Source: Streptomyces aquilus (GTDB lineage: Bacteria > Actinomycetota > Actinomycetes > Streptomycetales > Streptomycetaceae). From it: a stretch of 64,000 bases of DNA. Where the stretch lies: NCBI RefSeq assembly GCF_003955715.1, contig NZ_CP034463.1, forward strand, positions 9,982,001-10,046,000, read 5' to 3'. Under the pieces are notes generated by a model, which worked only from the letters and a program-made list of their open reading frames with translations, had not been told where the DNA came from and searched no databases. The stretch's first letter is position 1; each line of letters starts with the position of its first letter. The position numbers were made by a program, and so were the translations under genes. This document shows positions 24,954 through 34,164 of this stretch, one piece after another.

Positions 24954-26465
24954 TCACATGTGGACGACGGGTGCCGCGTCCGGGTCCTGCTCGGGTGCTC
25001 CGCGTCGGTAGAGGAGGACGCTGACGACCAGGCCGACGGCGAAGAAGACGGCCGACCACCAGTACGCGGTGGAGTAGGCCTCAAGTCCGGAGTTGGCCTG
25101 GACGAGCGGGTCCTTGGGGTCGCGGCCGACGAGGTAGTCGGCGGCGGCGCTGGTGGCGAGGGTGTTGAGCAGAGCGGTGCCGATGGAACCGCCGACCTGC
25201 TGCATGGCGTTGACGGCAGCGGAGGCGACACCGGAGTCCGCGGTGTCCACGCCGGCGACGGCCAGGCTCATGGCGGGGGCTATCACCAGGCCCAGGCCCA
25301 GGCCTGCCACGATCAGCGGCGGCATGACATCAGCGGCGTAGCTGCTGCTCAGATCGAGGGCGGTCAGCCAGGCCATGCCGGCGGCGGCCAGGCCCATGCC
25401 GAGCGGGACCACCGGCTTGGGGCCGATGCGGGGCACGAGCACGCTGGCGGCGAGGGTGGAGGCGATCATGAGCGCGGCGACCATGGGCAGGAATGCGAGG
25501 CCGGTCTTGACCGGTGTGTAGCCGAGGCTCTGCTGCAGGTAGTAGGTGAGGAAGAGGAAGACGCCAAACATTCCGGCGCCGCTGATCAGGACGGAGACGA
25601 AGGAGGCACCGCGGTTGCGGTCGAGCAGTACGCGCAGGGGGAGGAGAGGGTGGGTGGATCGGGTCTGCCACCAGGCGAACACGGCGAGCAGGACGGCTCC
25701 GGCGAGGAGGAATCCCCAGGTCTGCGGGGAGCTCCAGTCGTGGGACTCGGCGTTCGAGAAGCCATAGACCAGGCAGAACAGGCCGGAGCCGACGAGGATG
25801 GCTCCGGGGATGTCGAGGGAGGCGGTCTTGTCCCGGGTGGTGCGGTGCAGCAGCAGGACGCCACCGACGAAGGCACCCGCGGCGAAGATCAGGTTGACGT
25901 ACAGGGTCCAGCGCCAGTCGAGATACTCGGTGAGCAGCCCGCCGAGGAGCAGGCCGATGGCACCGCCAGCGCCGGCGATGGCCCCGTAGACGCCGAAGGC
26001 CCTGGCACGTTCCTTCGCGTCGGTGAAGGTCGTGGTCAGCAGCGACAGGGCGGCCGGGGCGAGGAGCGCGCCGAAGACGCCCTGCCCGGCACGGGCGATG
26101 ACGAGCATCTCGAAGCTGGTGGCGGCACCGCCCAGGGCGGACATGCCTGCGAAGCCGACCAGGCCGATCAGGAACGTGATCTTGCGGCCGAACAGGTCCG
26201 CTATGCGTCCGCCGAGCAGCAGCAGACTGCCGAAGGCGAGGGCGTAGGCGGTGACGACCCACTGCCGGTCGCCGTCGGAGAAGCCCAGATCCTGCTGCGC
26301 GGAGGGCAGGGCGATGTTCACGATGGTGGCGTCCAGGACGACCATGAGCTGGGCCAGGCCGATGATGGCGAGGATCCACCAGCGATGACGAGGCGGTGAC
26401 TCGGCGGGAGGGAGTGCGGACACGGTGGCCGTGTCGCCACGGGCGCCGGTGGAGTTTTGGGACAT
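24954..26465 (-). CDS. MFS drug exporter, DHA2 (14-TM) family
   Basis: The 503-aa product starts MSQNSTGARGDT after GGAG. It has about fourteen membrane helices and the family motifs: 'LDATIVNIALPSAQQDLGFS' in helix 1, 'GRIADLFGRKITFLIGL' (motif A, loop 2-3), 'RAGQGVFGALLAPAALSLL' and 'GPIAGAGGAIG'-like motif C as GAIAGAGGAIGLLLGG in helix 5. Such proteins export hydrophobic drugs in exchange for protons. It lies behind the MpaB-like oxygenase gene on the same strand with a 146-base gap, so the two may be co-expressed under the divergent TetR. The substrate is unknown. Confidence 0.88.
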   Translation of the reverse strand: MSQNSTGARGDTATVSALPPAESPPRHRWWILAIIGLAQLMVVLDATIVNIALPSAQQDLGFSDGDRQWVVTAYALAFGSLLLLGGRIADLFGRKITFLIGLVGFAGMSALGGAATSFEMLVIARAGQGVFGALLAPAALSLLTTTFTDAKERARAFGVYGAIAGAGGAIGLLLGGLLTEYLDWRWTLYVNLIFAAGAFVGGVLLLHRTTRDKTASLDIPGAILVGSGLFCLVYGFSNAESHDWSSPQTWGFLLAGAVLLAVFAWWQTRSTHPLLPLRVLLDRNRGASFVSVLISGAGMFGVFLFLTYYLQQSLGYTPVKTGLAFLPMVAALMIASTLAASVLVPRIGPKPVVPLGMGLAAAGMAWLTALDLSSSYAADVMPPLIVAGLGLGLVIAPAMSLAVAGVDTADSGVASAAVNAMQQVGGSIGTALLNTLATSAAADYLVGRDPKDPLVQANSGLEAYSTAYWWSAVFFAVGLVVSVLLYRRGAPEQDPDAAPVVHM

Positions 26466-26611
26466 GGCTGAGCTCCAGACGAATCGAAACGTGGGAGTGG
26501 TGATGGTGCGGTGCGGGACGGCTGCGTCGTCGGAGCTCGTCACGTGGTTCGGAGTGGTGCGCGGCAGCCGGTGAGTCGGCCGGTGCTCCGCGCGCCCTGG
26601 AGGCAGGAGAA

Positions 26612-27820
26612 TCAGGCGGCTGGGAACTGTGAGGGACCCGCTCCTGAGCTCTGCCGCCGACGGACGCCACAGCGCAGGACACGTGGGACCACGTCCGGTC
26701 CGGACTCCTCGAGCGCCCGGCGGTGGGCTTCCCGCGCCGAGGCGGGGAACAAGGCCTGCCAGTGCCGGGCCTGCCGGTTGAGAGTGCCGATCAGCGGCAT
26801 GAGATCCGGCGTGGCCGGAACGGGAAGGCCCATGCGGTCCGACGCCTGTTCCCCGAAGGTCTGCCGTAGCACGGTGTACATCAGCGCGCTGAGCTGTTCC
26901 TCGGGCAGGGTGATGCCTGGCGCGCCGGCCATGGCATGTGCCTGCCCCTCGACCATGGCGGCCGTCAGGGCACGTGAGTTCTCGTCAGGTGGGGGTGTCA
27001 CGGAGTCCAGCAGGTCCTGCAGCCGACGCGCTCCGGCGTGGTCGGCGACGCCCTTGTGAAGGCGTTCGTCGAGTCCCAGGAGATGGGCTGCGTACGACCA
27101 GTACTGGTAGAGCCGGCGCTCTTCCTCGGGACTGATCTGGATGCCGACGGCCGCCAGGGCCCGGTAGGCGACCAGGGTGAAGCCGAGCCAGGTGCGGGCC
27201 ATGTCGAGCTGACCGATCGGTAGACCGGGGGCACCCATGTCCCAGTCCGTAAGGGACATGGCACGCATACGGGCGTGGCTCAGTCGGAGCTCGGCCGTGG
27301 CCACGTATCCCTGCCGTCCGCGCAACAGGCCGCCCGGCCGGACGATCTGCCGTGCCCACACCGCGGTCTCCACAAGGCTGCGCGAAGCCGTGTTCGTGGG
27401 CGTGCCGCTCCGTGCCAGCAGCCGCGCTACTGCCGGGGAGGCGTAGGTGTGGGCGAGCGCGCTGGTGATCGAGCAGAGCCCGGACCACATGGGCGGTACG
27501 GACTGGCTCACTACATCGCCGCGGTGGAGCGTCAGAGGGTCGACCCAGGAGGGAGTGGCCTCCAGCTCCTTCAGCAGCGCGGTGATGGCTGTGGAGGGCT
27601 GATCATCGAGGCTCGCCAGCCCTCCCTTCAGGCCCGTGTCGAGGGCCTGTCGGGCCTGCCTGCCGTAGAGGTCCAGTTCGACGACGACGGCGTCGGCGAG
27701 CGGATCGCCGGCCGTCAGCAGGGCGACGAGTTGCTCGGCCTGTGGGGTGTGCCGCTGTCGCGCGGCTGCCAGGTCGATCACTCGCTCGGGGGCTTTTCGG
27801 GGTGCTTGGTTCGCAGTCAT
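26612..27820 (-). CDS. MpaB/Lcp-type oxygenase (DUF2236)
   Basis: ATG 27820 follows GGAAGTGAG. The 402-aa product is mainly helical. The block 'DPLTLHRGDVVSQSVPPMWS', then 'LARSGTPTNTASRSLVETAVW' and the catalytic-region motif 'RLSHARMRAMSLTDWDMGAPG' followed by 'GFTLVAYRALAAVGIQIS' match the heme-binding oxygenase fold of MpaB and latex-clearing proteins, where a histidine in 'R..HA..R' binds heme. Known relatives cleave double bonds of isoprenoid chains. No signal peptide is visible. It is divergent from a TetR gene, with a long palindrome between. Substrate specificity is not predictable. Confidence 0.8.
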   Translation of the reverse strand: MTANQAPRKAPERVIDLAAARQRHTPQAEQLVALLTAGDPLADAVVVELDLYGRQARQALDTGLKGGLASLDDQPSTAITALLKELEATPSWVDPLTLHRGDVVSQSVPPMWSGLCSITSALAHTYASPAVARLLARSGTPTNTASRSLVETAVWARQIVRPGGLLRGRQGYVATAELRLSHARMRAMSLTDWDMGAPGLPIGQLDMARTWLGFTLVAYRALAAVGIQISPEEERRLYQYWSYAAHLLGLDERLHKGVADHAGARRLQDLLDSVTPPPDENSRALTAAMVEGQAHAMAGAPGITLPEEQLSALMYTVLRQTFGEQASDRMGLPVPATPDLMPLIGTLNRQARHWQALFPASAREAHRRALEESGPDVVPRVLRCGVRRRQSSGAGPSQFPAA

Positions 27821-27876
27821 ATGGCTCTCACTTCCGAGAGGGCAAGGCGGTCCGGCGATCATGCGCGGAGGTAGCC

Positions 27877-27914
27877 TGACACATGTCAGATTAGCTTTAA
27901 TCTGACATGTGTCA
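27877..27914 (+). promoter_or_regulatory. 38-bp perfect palindromic operator between mpaB-like and tetR genes
   Basis: Arms 27877-27893 (TGACACATGTCAGATTA) and 27898-27914 are perfect complements over 17 bp with a GCTT spacer. Each arm includes the smaller palindrome TGACACATGTCA or its complement, so two TetR dimers might bind. It is placed to control both divergent genes. Confidence 0.75.
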
Positions 27915-28012
27915 AGTAAGCTGTTCTCGGGTCCACCGGACCGCCGCGCAGCAGCACCTGTCGGGGTGCTTGCCGCGCGGGCTCGACGAGCAGGCAGTCG
28001 TGGAGGCAGGAA

Positions 28013-28678
28013 ATGGGAGCAAGCGCCGCATCAGCTCGCAGGCCGGGGCGCCCCGGCGCGGACACTCCCGCGGTGCCGGGGGAGGAGAGCATCCTGCAAC
28101 GCGGGCTCGAAGCCTTCGCGGAGCTGGGGTACGACCATGCCTCCGCGCGGGAGCTGGCTCGCCGACTGGGCGTCAGCCACAACTTCATCAATGACCGGTT
28201 CGGGTCCAAGGCCGCGTTCTGGCGGGCGGTGGTGGAGTTCGCCCTCGGGGCGCGGCTGGCCGGTATGCCGCAGGTGGACCCCTCGTTGGACGATGCCGAG
28301 CGGTTGCGGCAGATCATCAGCAACTTCTACCGAACGGCGGCGGACGCGCCCCTCATCGGACGGCTGTTCGTCGACGAGCTGAACCGGGACACCGAGCGGC
28401 TGGACTACCTGTACGCGCACTACATCGGCCCGGTCCTGCAGACCATGACGGACTGTATCGATCGGCTCATCGCCTCCGGGCGCATGGCGCCCGTCCCGGT
28501 GGACGTGTTCTTCTTCGCCATCATTCCGCCCGTCTCGGGCATGGTGGACGTGCCCCTGGCTCGACGCCTGGGCCGACCCGTGCCGTCCTCACCGCAGCAG
28601 CTCACGGCCACGGCGGACGCGCTTGCGGCACTCGTGGTCAATGGCATGCTCGCGACGGGAGCGGAAGGTCGCCACTGA
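28013..28678 (+). CDS. TetR-family transcriptional regulator
   Basis: The 221-aa product has a TetR helix-turn-helix at about residues 23-70: 'SILQRGLEAFAELGYDHASA' and 'ELARRLGVSHNFINDRFGSK'. The C-terminal part resembles TetR_C ligand domains ('LYAHYIGPVLQTMTDCID'). AGGCAGGAA precedes the ATG. It is divergent from the MpaB-like oxygenase/DHA2 exporter pair, and a long perfect palindrome lies 99 bases before its start. I infer that it represses these genes until a hydrophobic ligand appears. Confidence 0.88.
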   Translation: MGASAASARRPGRPGADTPAVPGEESILQRGLEAFAELGYDHASARELARRLGVSHNFINDRFGSKAAFWRAVVEFALGARLAGMPQVDPSLDDAERLRQIISNFYRTAADAPLIGRLFVDELNRDTERLDYLYAHYIGPVLQTMTDCIDRLIASGRMAPVPVDVFFFAIIPPVSGMVDVPLARRLGRPVPSSPQQLTATADALAALVVNGMLATGAEGRH

Positions 28679-29833
28679 GACCGATGCCGCGGCGTGGGAC
28701 CTCTCAGGGGGCGATCGTCTCCGTGCCGACCGCGACGGGTCGGCACGGCCGTGCCGGGATGTGCCGCGACCGGATGCCATCCCGCGTGCCGGCCCTGTTC
28801 ACGTGTCGGGTCCCGGGCCGCGGTAGGCATCTGATGCAGGCCGCGTGTCCGGGTGTGCGCGCCGGAGTATGGGGCGACCTGCCCGATCACGTCGGCCTGG
28901 TGCCTGGACGGCGGGGATCGGTTCGGCGTGCAGGGGTTCAGGGCGTGGGTGGCATCGTTGAGGGCGCTCAGGCACCCTCCAGCACTCCACCCATCAGGCG
29001 AGTTCTTCGATATCGCCCACGGCACGGTGGCGGGCCTGGAGCACCTCGACCGGTATGTGGCCGCGGACTACATCCAGCTACCCGAACACGGCGAAGTAGA
29101 TCGAGGTGGACGGCATCGCAGACGGCGGGTGCATCGCCCGTCAGGCAATCTGCGAGGACGGGATGCTGATCGACGCCTTCCGGCAGCCGTCCGGTGGCAA
29201 GGTCATCCACGTCTCGAGTGACCTCATCCGGTGAGTCCGCGCCCCGTGTCGAAGTCGGAACCCGCCCTGTCTTCAGAGCTGGATCAGCCTCGGCGCGAAC
29301 GTCGTCGGGATCGCGGAGCCCCGACGAAGCTTCTGAGGATCGCGTCCTCCCACGAGTAGGCGGTCGGTGCCGCGCGTCCATTCGCCGTGAGGTGTGGCTC
29401 CGGAGCCGCAGGTGCCCTCGACTTCGAGACAGGCGACTGCGGCGCGGTAGGTGGACGGCTGGTCAGCGGTGACGAAGAGGGACCCGAAACCGTGCGGCTC
29501 TGTCGCTCGGAGCTCGTCGTCGATGTCCGGACCGGACAGCCGGCATCAGCCGCGCCGAGCCCGCGCGCCGACGACAGCCGCTCGCGCGGGTGGTGACCGG
29601 CTACAACGCCCGCTCTCGTACGCGGCGCATCAAGGATGCGTGAGAGGGCATGACGTGGCTGGACGCGATTGCGTCGGATGACACTGGCGCTGTGTCCGGC
29701 GTCGTCCGGGATGCCGAAGTAGCCGGAGCGCTTGGAGGACACCTTCCAGGCGGCGAACGAGGGGATCGCCGAGAGGTGGATGCGGCACCACCGCTCGCTT
29801 CGCCACTGACGTCCTACGGGTGCTCCGCGACGT
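28679..29833. other. 1.15-kb region of coding-like fragments, no intact gene
   Basis: Two stretches look like parts of former genes. On the plus strand 28990-29236 reads FFDIAHGTVAGLEHLDRYVA then, after a frameshift, AICEDGMLIDAFRQPSGGKV and a stop; on the minus strand about 29530-29273 reads DDELRATEPHGFGSLFVTAD and ends PTTFAPRLIQL with a stop. Both have the third-position GC of genes but no start, and I cannot name a family. The rest looks non-coding. The region probably records deletions. Confidence 0.35.
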
Positions 29834-29877
29834 GGCAGATCCGGGTGGGCGGCTGTCGCCGCCCACCCGGATCTGCC
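29834..29877 (-). terminator. Strong hairpin terminator of the TolB-like gene
   Basis: Perfect 20-bp arms (29834-29853 and 29858-29877) with a TGTC loop, 24 bases after the stop at 29902. The arm includes CCGGGTGGGCGGC. Confidence 0.8.
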
Positions 29878-29901
29878 CGTTACATCGTGGTCTCGCCTGG
29901 A

Positions 29902-31863
29902 TCAGGTTCCGTTGGCGGGTTGGTTGTAGACGTGGCCGTCGACGGTGGTGGTCAGCGTGCCGGTCGCCTGGAACTTGTTGGTCCCCACGGTGATGTCCAG
30001 GTGGAACCCGTCGGGGCTGGTCCTCTTCGTCGCATGGACTCGGCCGGTCCCGATGTCGGTCCGGACCAGGTCGGAGAACCAGTCGATCTTGTTGTGGAAG
30101 GGAGTGTCGTTCTGCAGGGTCATGGTCTCGGTGCCGTTGATGACGTAGCGCCCGTCGTCGGAGTAGTCCTGGTAGGTGACGGCGACGGTGCTGATGGCGG
30201 TGCGTGTGCTGTTCTCGGTGACGGTGACCTCGGCCGAGCCGGACTTCTTGCCGTCCAGGGTGTAGGTGCCCTGCGTCAGATGCGTCCGCGCGGGGATCGC
30301 GCTGCCCGGCTCGTACGGGACGCCCCAGGGGACGGTGTCGGAGACGGGGACGACCGGCTCCCGCGTCTGCGGCGGGCGGCTGGTGAGGTCGGCGATCATC
30401 AAACGCTCGGTCCGGCCGCCGGGGGCGGTGGACACGGGGCAGGGCAGCGGGTTCTGGCCGCCGCAGTCGGGCGCGACGGCCAGCGACTGCCAGTACGCGA
30501 TGTGGGTTCCGTCGGGTGACCACTTGGGGTCGGCCCGGCCGTTCCACAGCGGGTCGTTGATGCTGCCGGGGCTGCCGTCGCCGGCGGCGTTGAGCCGTTG
30601 GCCCGCGTAGGAGCCGCGGTCGCCGTACGCGTCGATGAGGTACGGCTGGAAGAACCGGCGCTTGCCGTTGTTGCGGGCGGCCGAGATCGCGCTGGCACTC
30701 AGCAGGTCGGTGATGCCGGGGACGCCCCGCATGGCGGACAGGAACGACAGCCGGTCGGTGCCCCGGGTGTCCATCACCACCGTCCACTTGCCGTCGGGCG
30801 AGAGGTCGACCGGATCGACGTACTCGGGATCGGCGGTCAGCCGGCGGACCTTGCCGGTGGTCAGGTCGGCCGCGAAGACGTCGATGTTGGACGACTCCGC
30901 CGGGTAGCCGACGTAGGTGACCTCGCGTCCGTCGGCGGAGAAGCCCCGCAGTTCGCCGACCGAGGGTACGAACGGGTCGAACCGCAGCTTGCCGGGGTCG
31001 CTGGGATCGACGTCGACCGGCTGCGTGGCGTTCGGGTCGAACAGCCGGCTGACCTTGACCAGGTCATAGCGCGGTACCAGTGGGGTGCCCGTCGTCGGGG
31101 ACGGGTTGAACTGCAACCGGCCCATGTACGAGAACTGGTCGAGCCGACCGCCCGTCACGGTCATGGAGCTGAAGCCCAGGTGTGTGTCGTCGGGGTGCAG
31201 GCGCAGTTCGCGGATGCTTCCGCCGGGCCCCGAGCCGTCCGCGGTGGTGTTCCACCGGATCGGGTAGATGCGGACCCGCTGTGGGGTGCAGGCCCGGTCG
31301 GCCAGCTTGTAGGGGCCGCAGTCGATGATGTTCGTCCCGGCCAGGACCCGCTTGCCGTCGCCGAAAGCCTGGGGGTAGTCCATCGCATCGGCGGGTCCCG
31401 GCGCATTACCCGGTGGGATGCCGCAGGTGACGCACTTCCACGCGTCCCCGTTGGGGAAGGTGGTCCCATCGGCCCGCACGAGGATCAGCTGCTGGCCCGT
31501 GTAGATGCTCGACGGATGGGGTGCCGCCGGTGCGCCCGTGAACAGCACCGTCGCGACGATGTTCCGGCTGTCCGGCAGGAAGTTCCCCGAGAACAGGCCC
31601 GGGGACTGCCCGATGCATCCGGTACCGCGCGGGTTGTTCTCCGTGGTGCAGGAACCGGCCTCGATGCTCGGTGTGACCGGCGGCAGTGGCAGCTGCCTCA
31701 CCTTGATCGGCTCGGGCTTGGGCGGCGGCGGAACGGCCTGCCCGCTGCCCGCGGCCGGTGAGGCATGCGCGGGCTGCCATGAGGTGCTGGTCACGGCCAG
31801 GGCGAGGATCAGCGCCAATACCGGCCAGACTCGCGGAATTCTTGTTCTTCTCCGCAAGAGCAT
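29902..31863 (-). CDS. Secreted TolB/PD40-like beta-propeller protein
   Basis: ATG 31863 lies six bases after AGGAG; the upstream ATG at 31869 overlaps that ribosome site and is unlikely. The 653-aa product has a signal peptide (basic LLRRRTRIPRVWPVLALILA, cleavage near THAS-like PAHAS) and a proline-rich region, PPPPKPEPIKVRQLPLPP. Repeats of the PD40 type follow: 'GFSADGREVTYVGYPAESSN', 'DLSPDGKWTVVMDTRG', 'KWSPDGTHIAYWQS'. These form a TolB-like propeller that usually binds proteins or polysaccharides. Several cysteines (C-x-x-C in WKCVTCGIPP) may form disulfides. It is monocistronic, with a strong terminator. No enzymatic residues were recognised. Confidence 0.78.
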   Translation of the reverse strand: MLLRRRTRIPRVWPVLALILALAVTSTSWQPAHASPAAGSGQAVPPPPKPEPIKVRQLPLPPVTPSIEAGSCTTENNPRGTGCIGQSPGLFSGNFLPDSRNIVATVLFTGAPAAPHPSSIYTGQQLILVRADGTTFPNGDAWKCVTCGIPPGNAPGPADAMDYPQAFGDGKRVLAGTNIIDCGPYKLADRACTPQRVRIYPIRWNTTADGSGPGGSIRELRLHPDDTHLGFSSMTVTGGRLDQFSYMGRLQFNPSPTTGTPLVPRYDLVKVSRLFDPNATQPVDVDPSDPGKLRFDPFVPSVGELRGFSADGREVTYVGYPAESSNIDVFAADLTTGKVRRLTADPEYVDPVDLSPDGKWTVVMDTRGTDRLSFLSAMRGVPGITDLLSASAISAARNNGKRRFFQPYLIDAYGDRGSYAGQRLNAAGDGSPGSINDPLWNGRADPKWSPDGTHIAYWQSLAVAPDCGGQNPLPCPVSTAPGGRTERLMIADLTSRPPQTREPVVPVSDTVPWGVPYEPGSAIPARTHLTQGTYTLDGKKSGSAEVTVTENSTRTAISTVAVTYQDYSDDGRYVINGTETMTLQNDTPFHNKIDWFSDLVRTDIGTGRVHATKRTSPDGFHLDITVGTNKFQATGTLTTTVDGHVYNQPANGT

Positions 31864-32637
31864 GCTCATCTCCTACTTGAGTTGGGCGTCATATGGGTGG
31901 AGGCGTCCTTGGCAGGGAAGGCCATGTCCTCCTCGTTCGGCGGCAGGCGTCGCCCGGCACCAGAGCGGTCGGCGTGAGACGGACCCGCGCGTGGAGGGGG
32001 CGGGGTCGGCTCTGTTCACTCGGTGATGAACCGCTGCGGCGTCCCCGTACTCGACGCAGCCACAGGGCTCCTTCTCGGTTCGGCGTCGTCGGTGCCCCCG
32101 ACGCGCATGTCGGCTCCTTCGGGTGTGGTTGTGGTTCTGCGGGGAGGCAGAAAGAGGTCGCCGTCGCCCGGCCGGGGCACCGCGTGCCGCGAGGAGCCCG
32201 AGGTGAACGGCGCGCGGGACGCGTGTCGCGCTCACGGGGCAGGGGCGGCGCAGACGGGCTCGCGCGGGCCGACGGGTGGCCCGCGCGTCGAGCGGTCCTC
32301 GGATGAGGACAGGGAGGGAACGCGAGAGGGGCGGCTCGTTAGAATGTAACCACGGTGGTGGCAGTTCGGTGATTAGACTCCCGATCGCAGCGGATGGCAA
32401 GACCCTGAACGCGGTTGCCCTCGCCGGTAGTTGTCCTCATCGGCGTAGGAGGTTGCATGAGTTCCGCCCCGTCCGCACGTCGATGTGAGCCGCTTGCGTG
32501 CGGCGTAGGTCGGCCCTGACCTGGGGTCGCCGACGTGAGAGTGGGCACGGCGCGCGCCACTGATGGGCGACTTGTGGCCTCCTGAGTGGCACCGGCCAGG
32601 GGGTGCGGACAGGGAAGCCCTCGTGTCCGGGTGAGCG
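31864..32637. other. Intergenic region between the TolB-like and GH1 genes
   Basis: Divergent promoters must lie here. No coding sequence is supported; frames are Arg/Gly-rich. The last 150 bases become AT-richer toward the GH1 promoter. Confidence 0.4.
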
Positions 32638-32698
32638 TTTGAACGTTTTATTTTCTTCTGATTGACCTATTGACCAAATGTCGCAAGCCGATCAGTAT
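32638..32698 (+). promoter_or_regulatory. Promoter and operator of the glycosidase/transport genes
   Basis: TTTGAACGTTT at 32638-32648 recurs upstream of the dehydrogenase/DUF2264 operon (complement of 46683-46693). A promoter fits downstream: -35 TTGACC 32670-32675, 17-bp spacer, -10 CAGTAT 32693-32698. The DeoR/LacI-type regulator at 46697 is the likely binder. Confidence 0.5.
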
Positions 32699-32784
32699 TC
32701 CCGTGACTCGACCAGGCGGGAGGTGTCATGGATGATCGAATGAACAATAGGACAGTGGCGTCGTCCGCATCCGAAGGAGCTGGA

Positions 32785-33993
32785 ATGTCGGACAGCACCC
32801 ACAGCGTCGGTTTCCTCTGGGGAGCCGCCTCCGCGCCGCACCAGATCGAGGGCAACAACACCAACAGCGACTGGTGGGTACGAGAGGGCCAGGTCCCCGG
32901 CCTGGAACGCAGTGGGGACGCCTGCGACAGCTACCACCGCTACGAGGAGGACATGCGGTTGCTCGCGGATGCAGGGCTCAACTCGTACCGCTTCGGCGTG
33001 GAGTGGGCACGCATCGAACCCGTCCCAGGGGAGTTCTCGCGGGCCGAACTCGCCCACTACCGCCGGATGATCGACACCGCCCTCGGTCTCGGTCTGACGC
33101 CCATGATCACCCTGCACCACTTCTCCAACCCGCGCTGGTTCGCCGAGGAGGGCGGCTGGGCCGGCGAGCGGGCCGTCGACCGCTTCGTCGCGTACGCGGA
33201 GCGGGTGACCGACATCCTCGGCGACGTCCCGTACATCGTCACTATGAACGAGCCCAACATGCTTGCGATGATGTTGACCAGGGACCGCCTGACGCTCAAG
33301 GAGCAGCAGCGGTCGGGGATGTGGCAGAGCCCTACCGTTGACACCGACCGTCGCGTGAAGTGGCCGACTCCGGACACCGACATCAGCGACGCCCTGGTCA
33401 AGGCTCACCACGCGGTCCGCGACATCGTGCGTGCCAACACCGACGCGGCCGTCGGCTGGACGGTGGCCAACCGGGCCTTCGCCGCCCGCCCCGGTGCCGA
33501 GGAGCGGAAGCGTGAACTGGAGTACATCTGGGAGGACCTGTACCTGGAGGCCGCGCGCGGCGACGACTTCATCGGCGTCCAGGCGTACTCCAGTGTGTGG
33601 GTCGGCAAGGACGGCATCGAGCCGCACCCGCCGCACCCGGACAACACCCAGGTCGGCTCGGCGTACCGGCCGGACGCGCTGGGCATGGCGGTGCGCCACA
33701 CCTGGGAGGTCACCGGCGGCACCCCGATCCTGGTGACCGAGAACGGCATCGCCACCGCCGACGACACCCGCCGTATCGCGTACACGGACGAGGCGTTGCG
33801 CCACCTGTTCACCGCCATGGGCGACGGCGTCGACGTACGCGGTTATCTGCACTGGTCCGCCCTGGACAACTTCGAGTGGGGCCACTGGGCACCCACGTTC
33901 GGGCTGATCGCCGTGGACCGGGAGACCTTCGAGCGTCGTCCCAAGCCGAGCCTCGCCTGGCTCGGCGACGTGGCCCGCCGCGGCCACCCCTGA
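32785..33993 (+). CDS. Glycoside hydrolase family 1 beta-glycosidase
   Basis: ATG 32785 follows AAGGAG; a longer frame from 32728 has no ribosome site. The 402-aa product has the GH1 barrel: 'GFLWGAASAPHQIEGNN' at the N-terminus, the general acid/base E156 in TMNEPN, the nucleophile E319 in LVTENGIA, and the aglycone-side 'WSALDNFEWGHWAPTFGL' near the end. It hydrolyses beta-linked glucose- or galactose-type disaccharides, probably inside the cell as no signal peptide is present. It is the first gene of the sugar region, followed by a six-hairpin glycosidase and an ABC importer. Together they suggest import of an oligosaccharide and intracellular cleavage. The chain is shorter than the usual 440-470 aa. 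Confidence 0.9.
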   Translation: MSDSTHSVGFLWGAASAPHQIEGNNTNSDWWVREGQVPGLERSGDACDSYHRYEEDMRLLADAGLNSYRFGVEWARIEPVPGEFSRAELAHYRRMIDTALGLGLTPMITLHHFSNPRWFAEEGGWAGERAVDRFVAYAERVTDILGDVPYIVTMNEPNMLAMMLTRDRLTLKEQQRSGMWQSPTVDTDRRVKWPTPDTDISDALVKAHHAVRDIVRANTDAAVGWTVANRAFAARPGAEERKRELEYIWEDLYLEAARGDDFIGVQAYSSVWVGKDGIEPHPPHPDNTQVGSAYRPDALGMAVRHTWEVTGGTPILVTENGIATADDTRRIAYTDEALRHLFTAMGDGVDVRGYLHWSALDNFEWGHWAPTFGLIAVDRETFERRPKPSLAWLGDVARRGHP

Positions 33994-34080
33994 ACATCTC
34001 CGAGCCCCCGCGGGTGAGGGCGAGCATTCCGCCGCCTTGCGTACAGCCTCGCGCGGCGTCAGCACATGAAGGAAGCACGC

Positions 34081-34164
34081 ATGTCCGCCCAGCACACCAC
34101 CCCGGTCCGTCGTCGCCCCGCCGTGACTCCGCAGGCCGGCTCCCGCGAGGGAGCCCTCACATGA
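34081..34164 (+). CDS. Possible 27-aa leader peptide coupled to the glycosidase gene
   Basis: ATG 34081 has a good ribosome site (AAGGAAG) and a 27-residue frame, MSAQHTTPVRRRPAVTPQAG plus seven residues. Its stop TGA overlaps the glycosidase ATG in the form ATGA (34161-34164). The glycosidase has only a weaker GAGGGAG of its own, so the short frame may feed ribosomes to it. It could also be the relic of a larger gene. No homology recognised. Confidence 0.35.
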   Translation: MSAQHTTPVRRRPAVTPQAGSREGALT

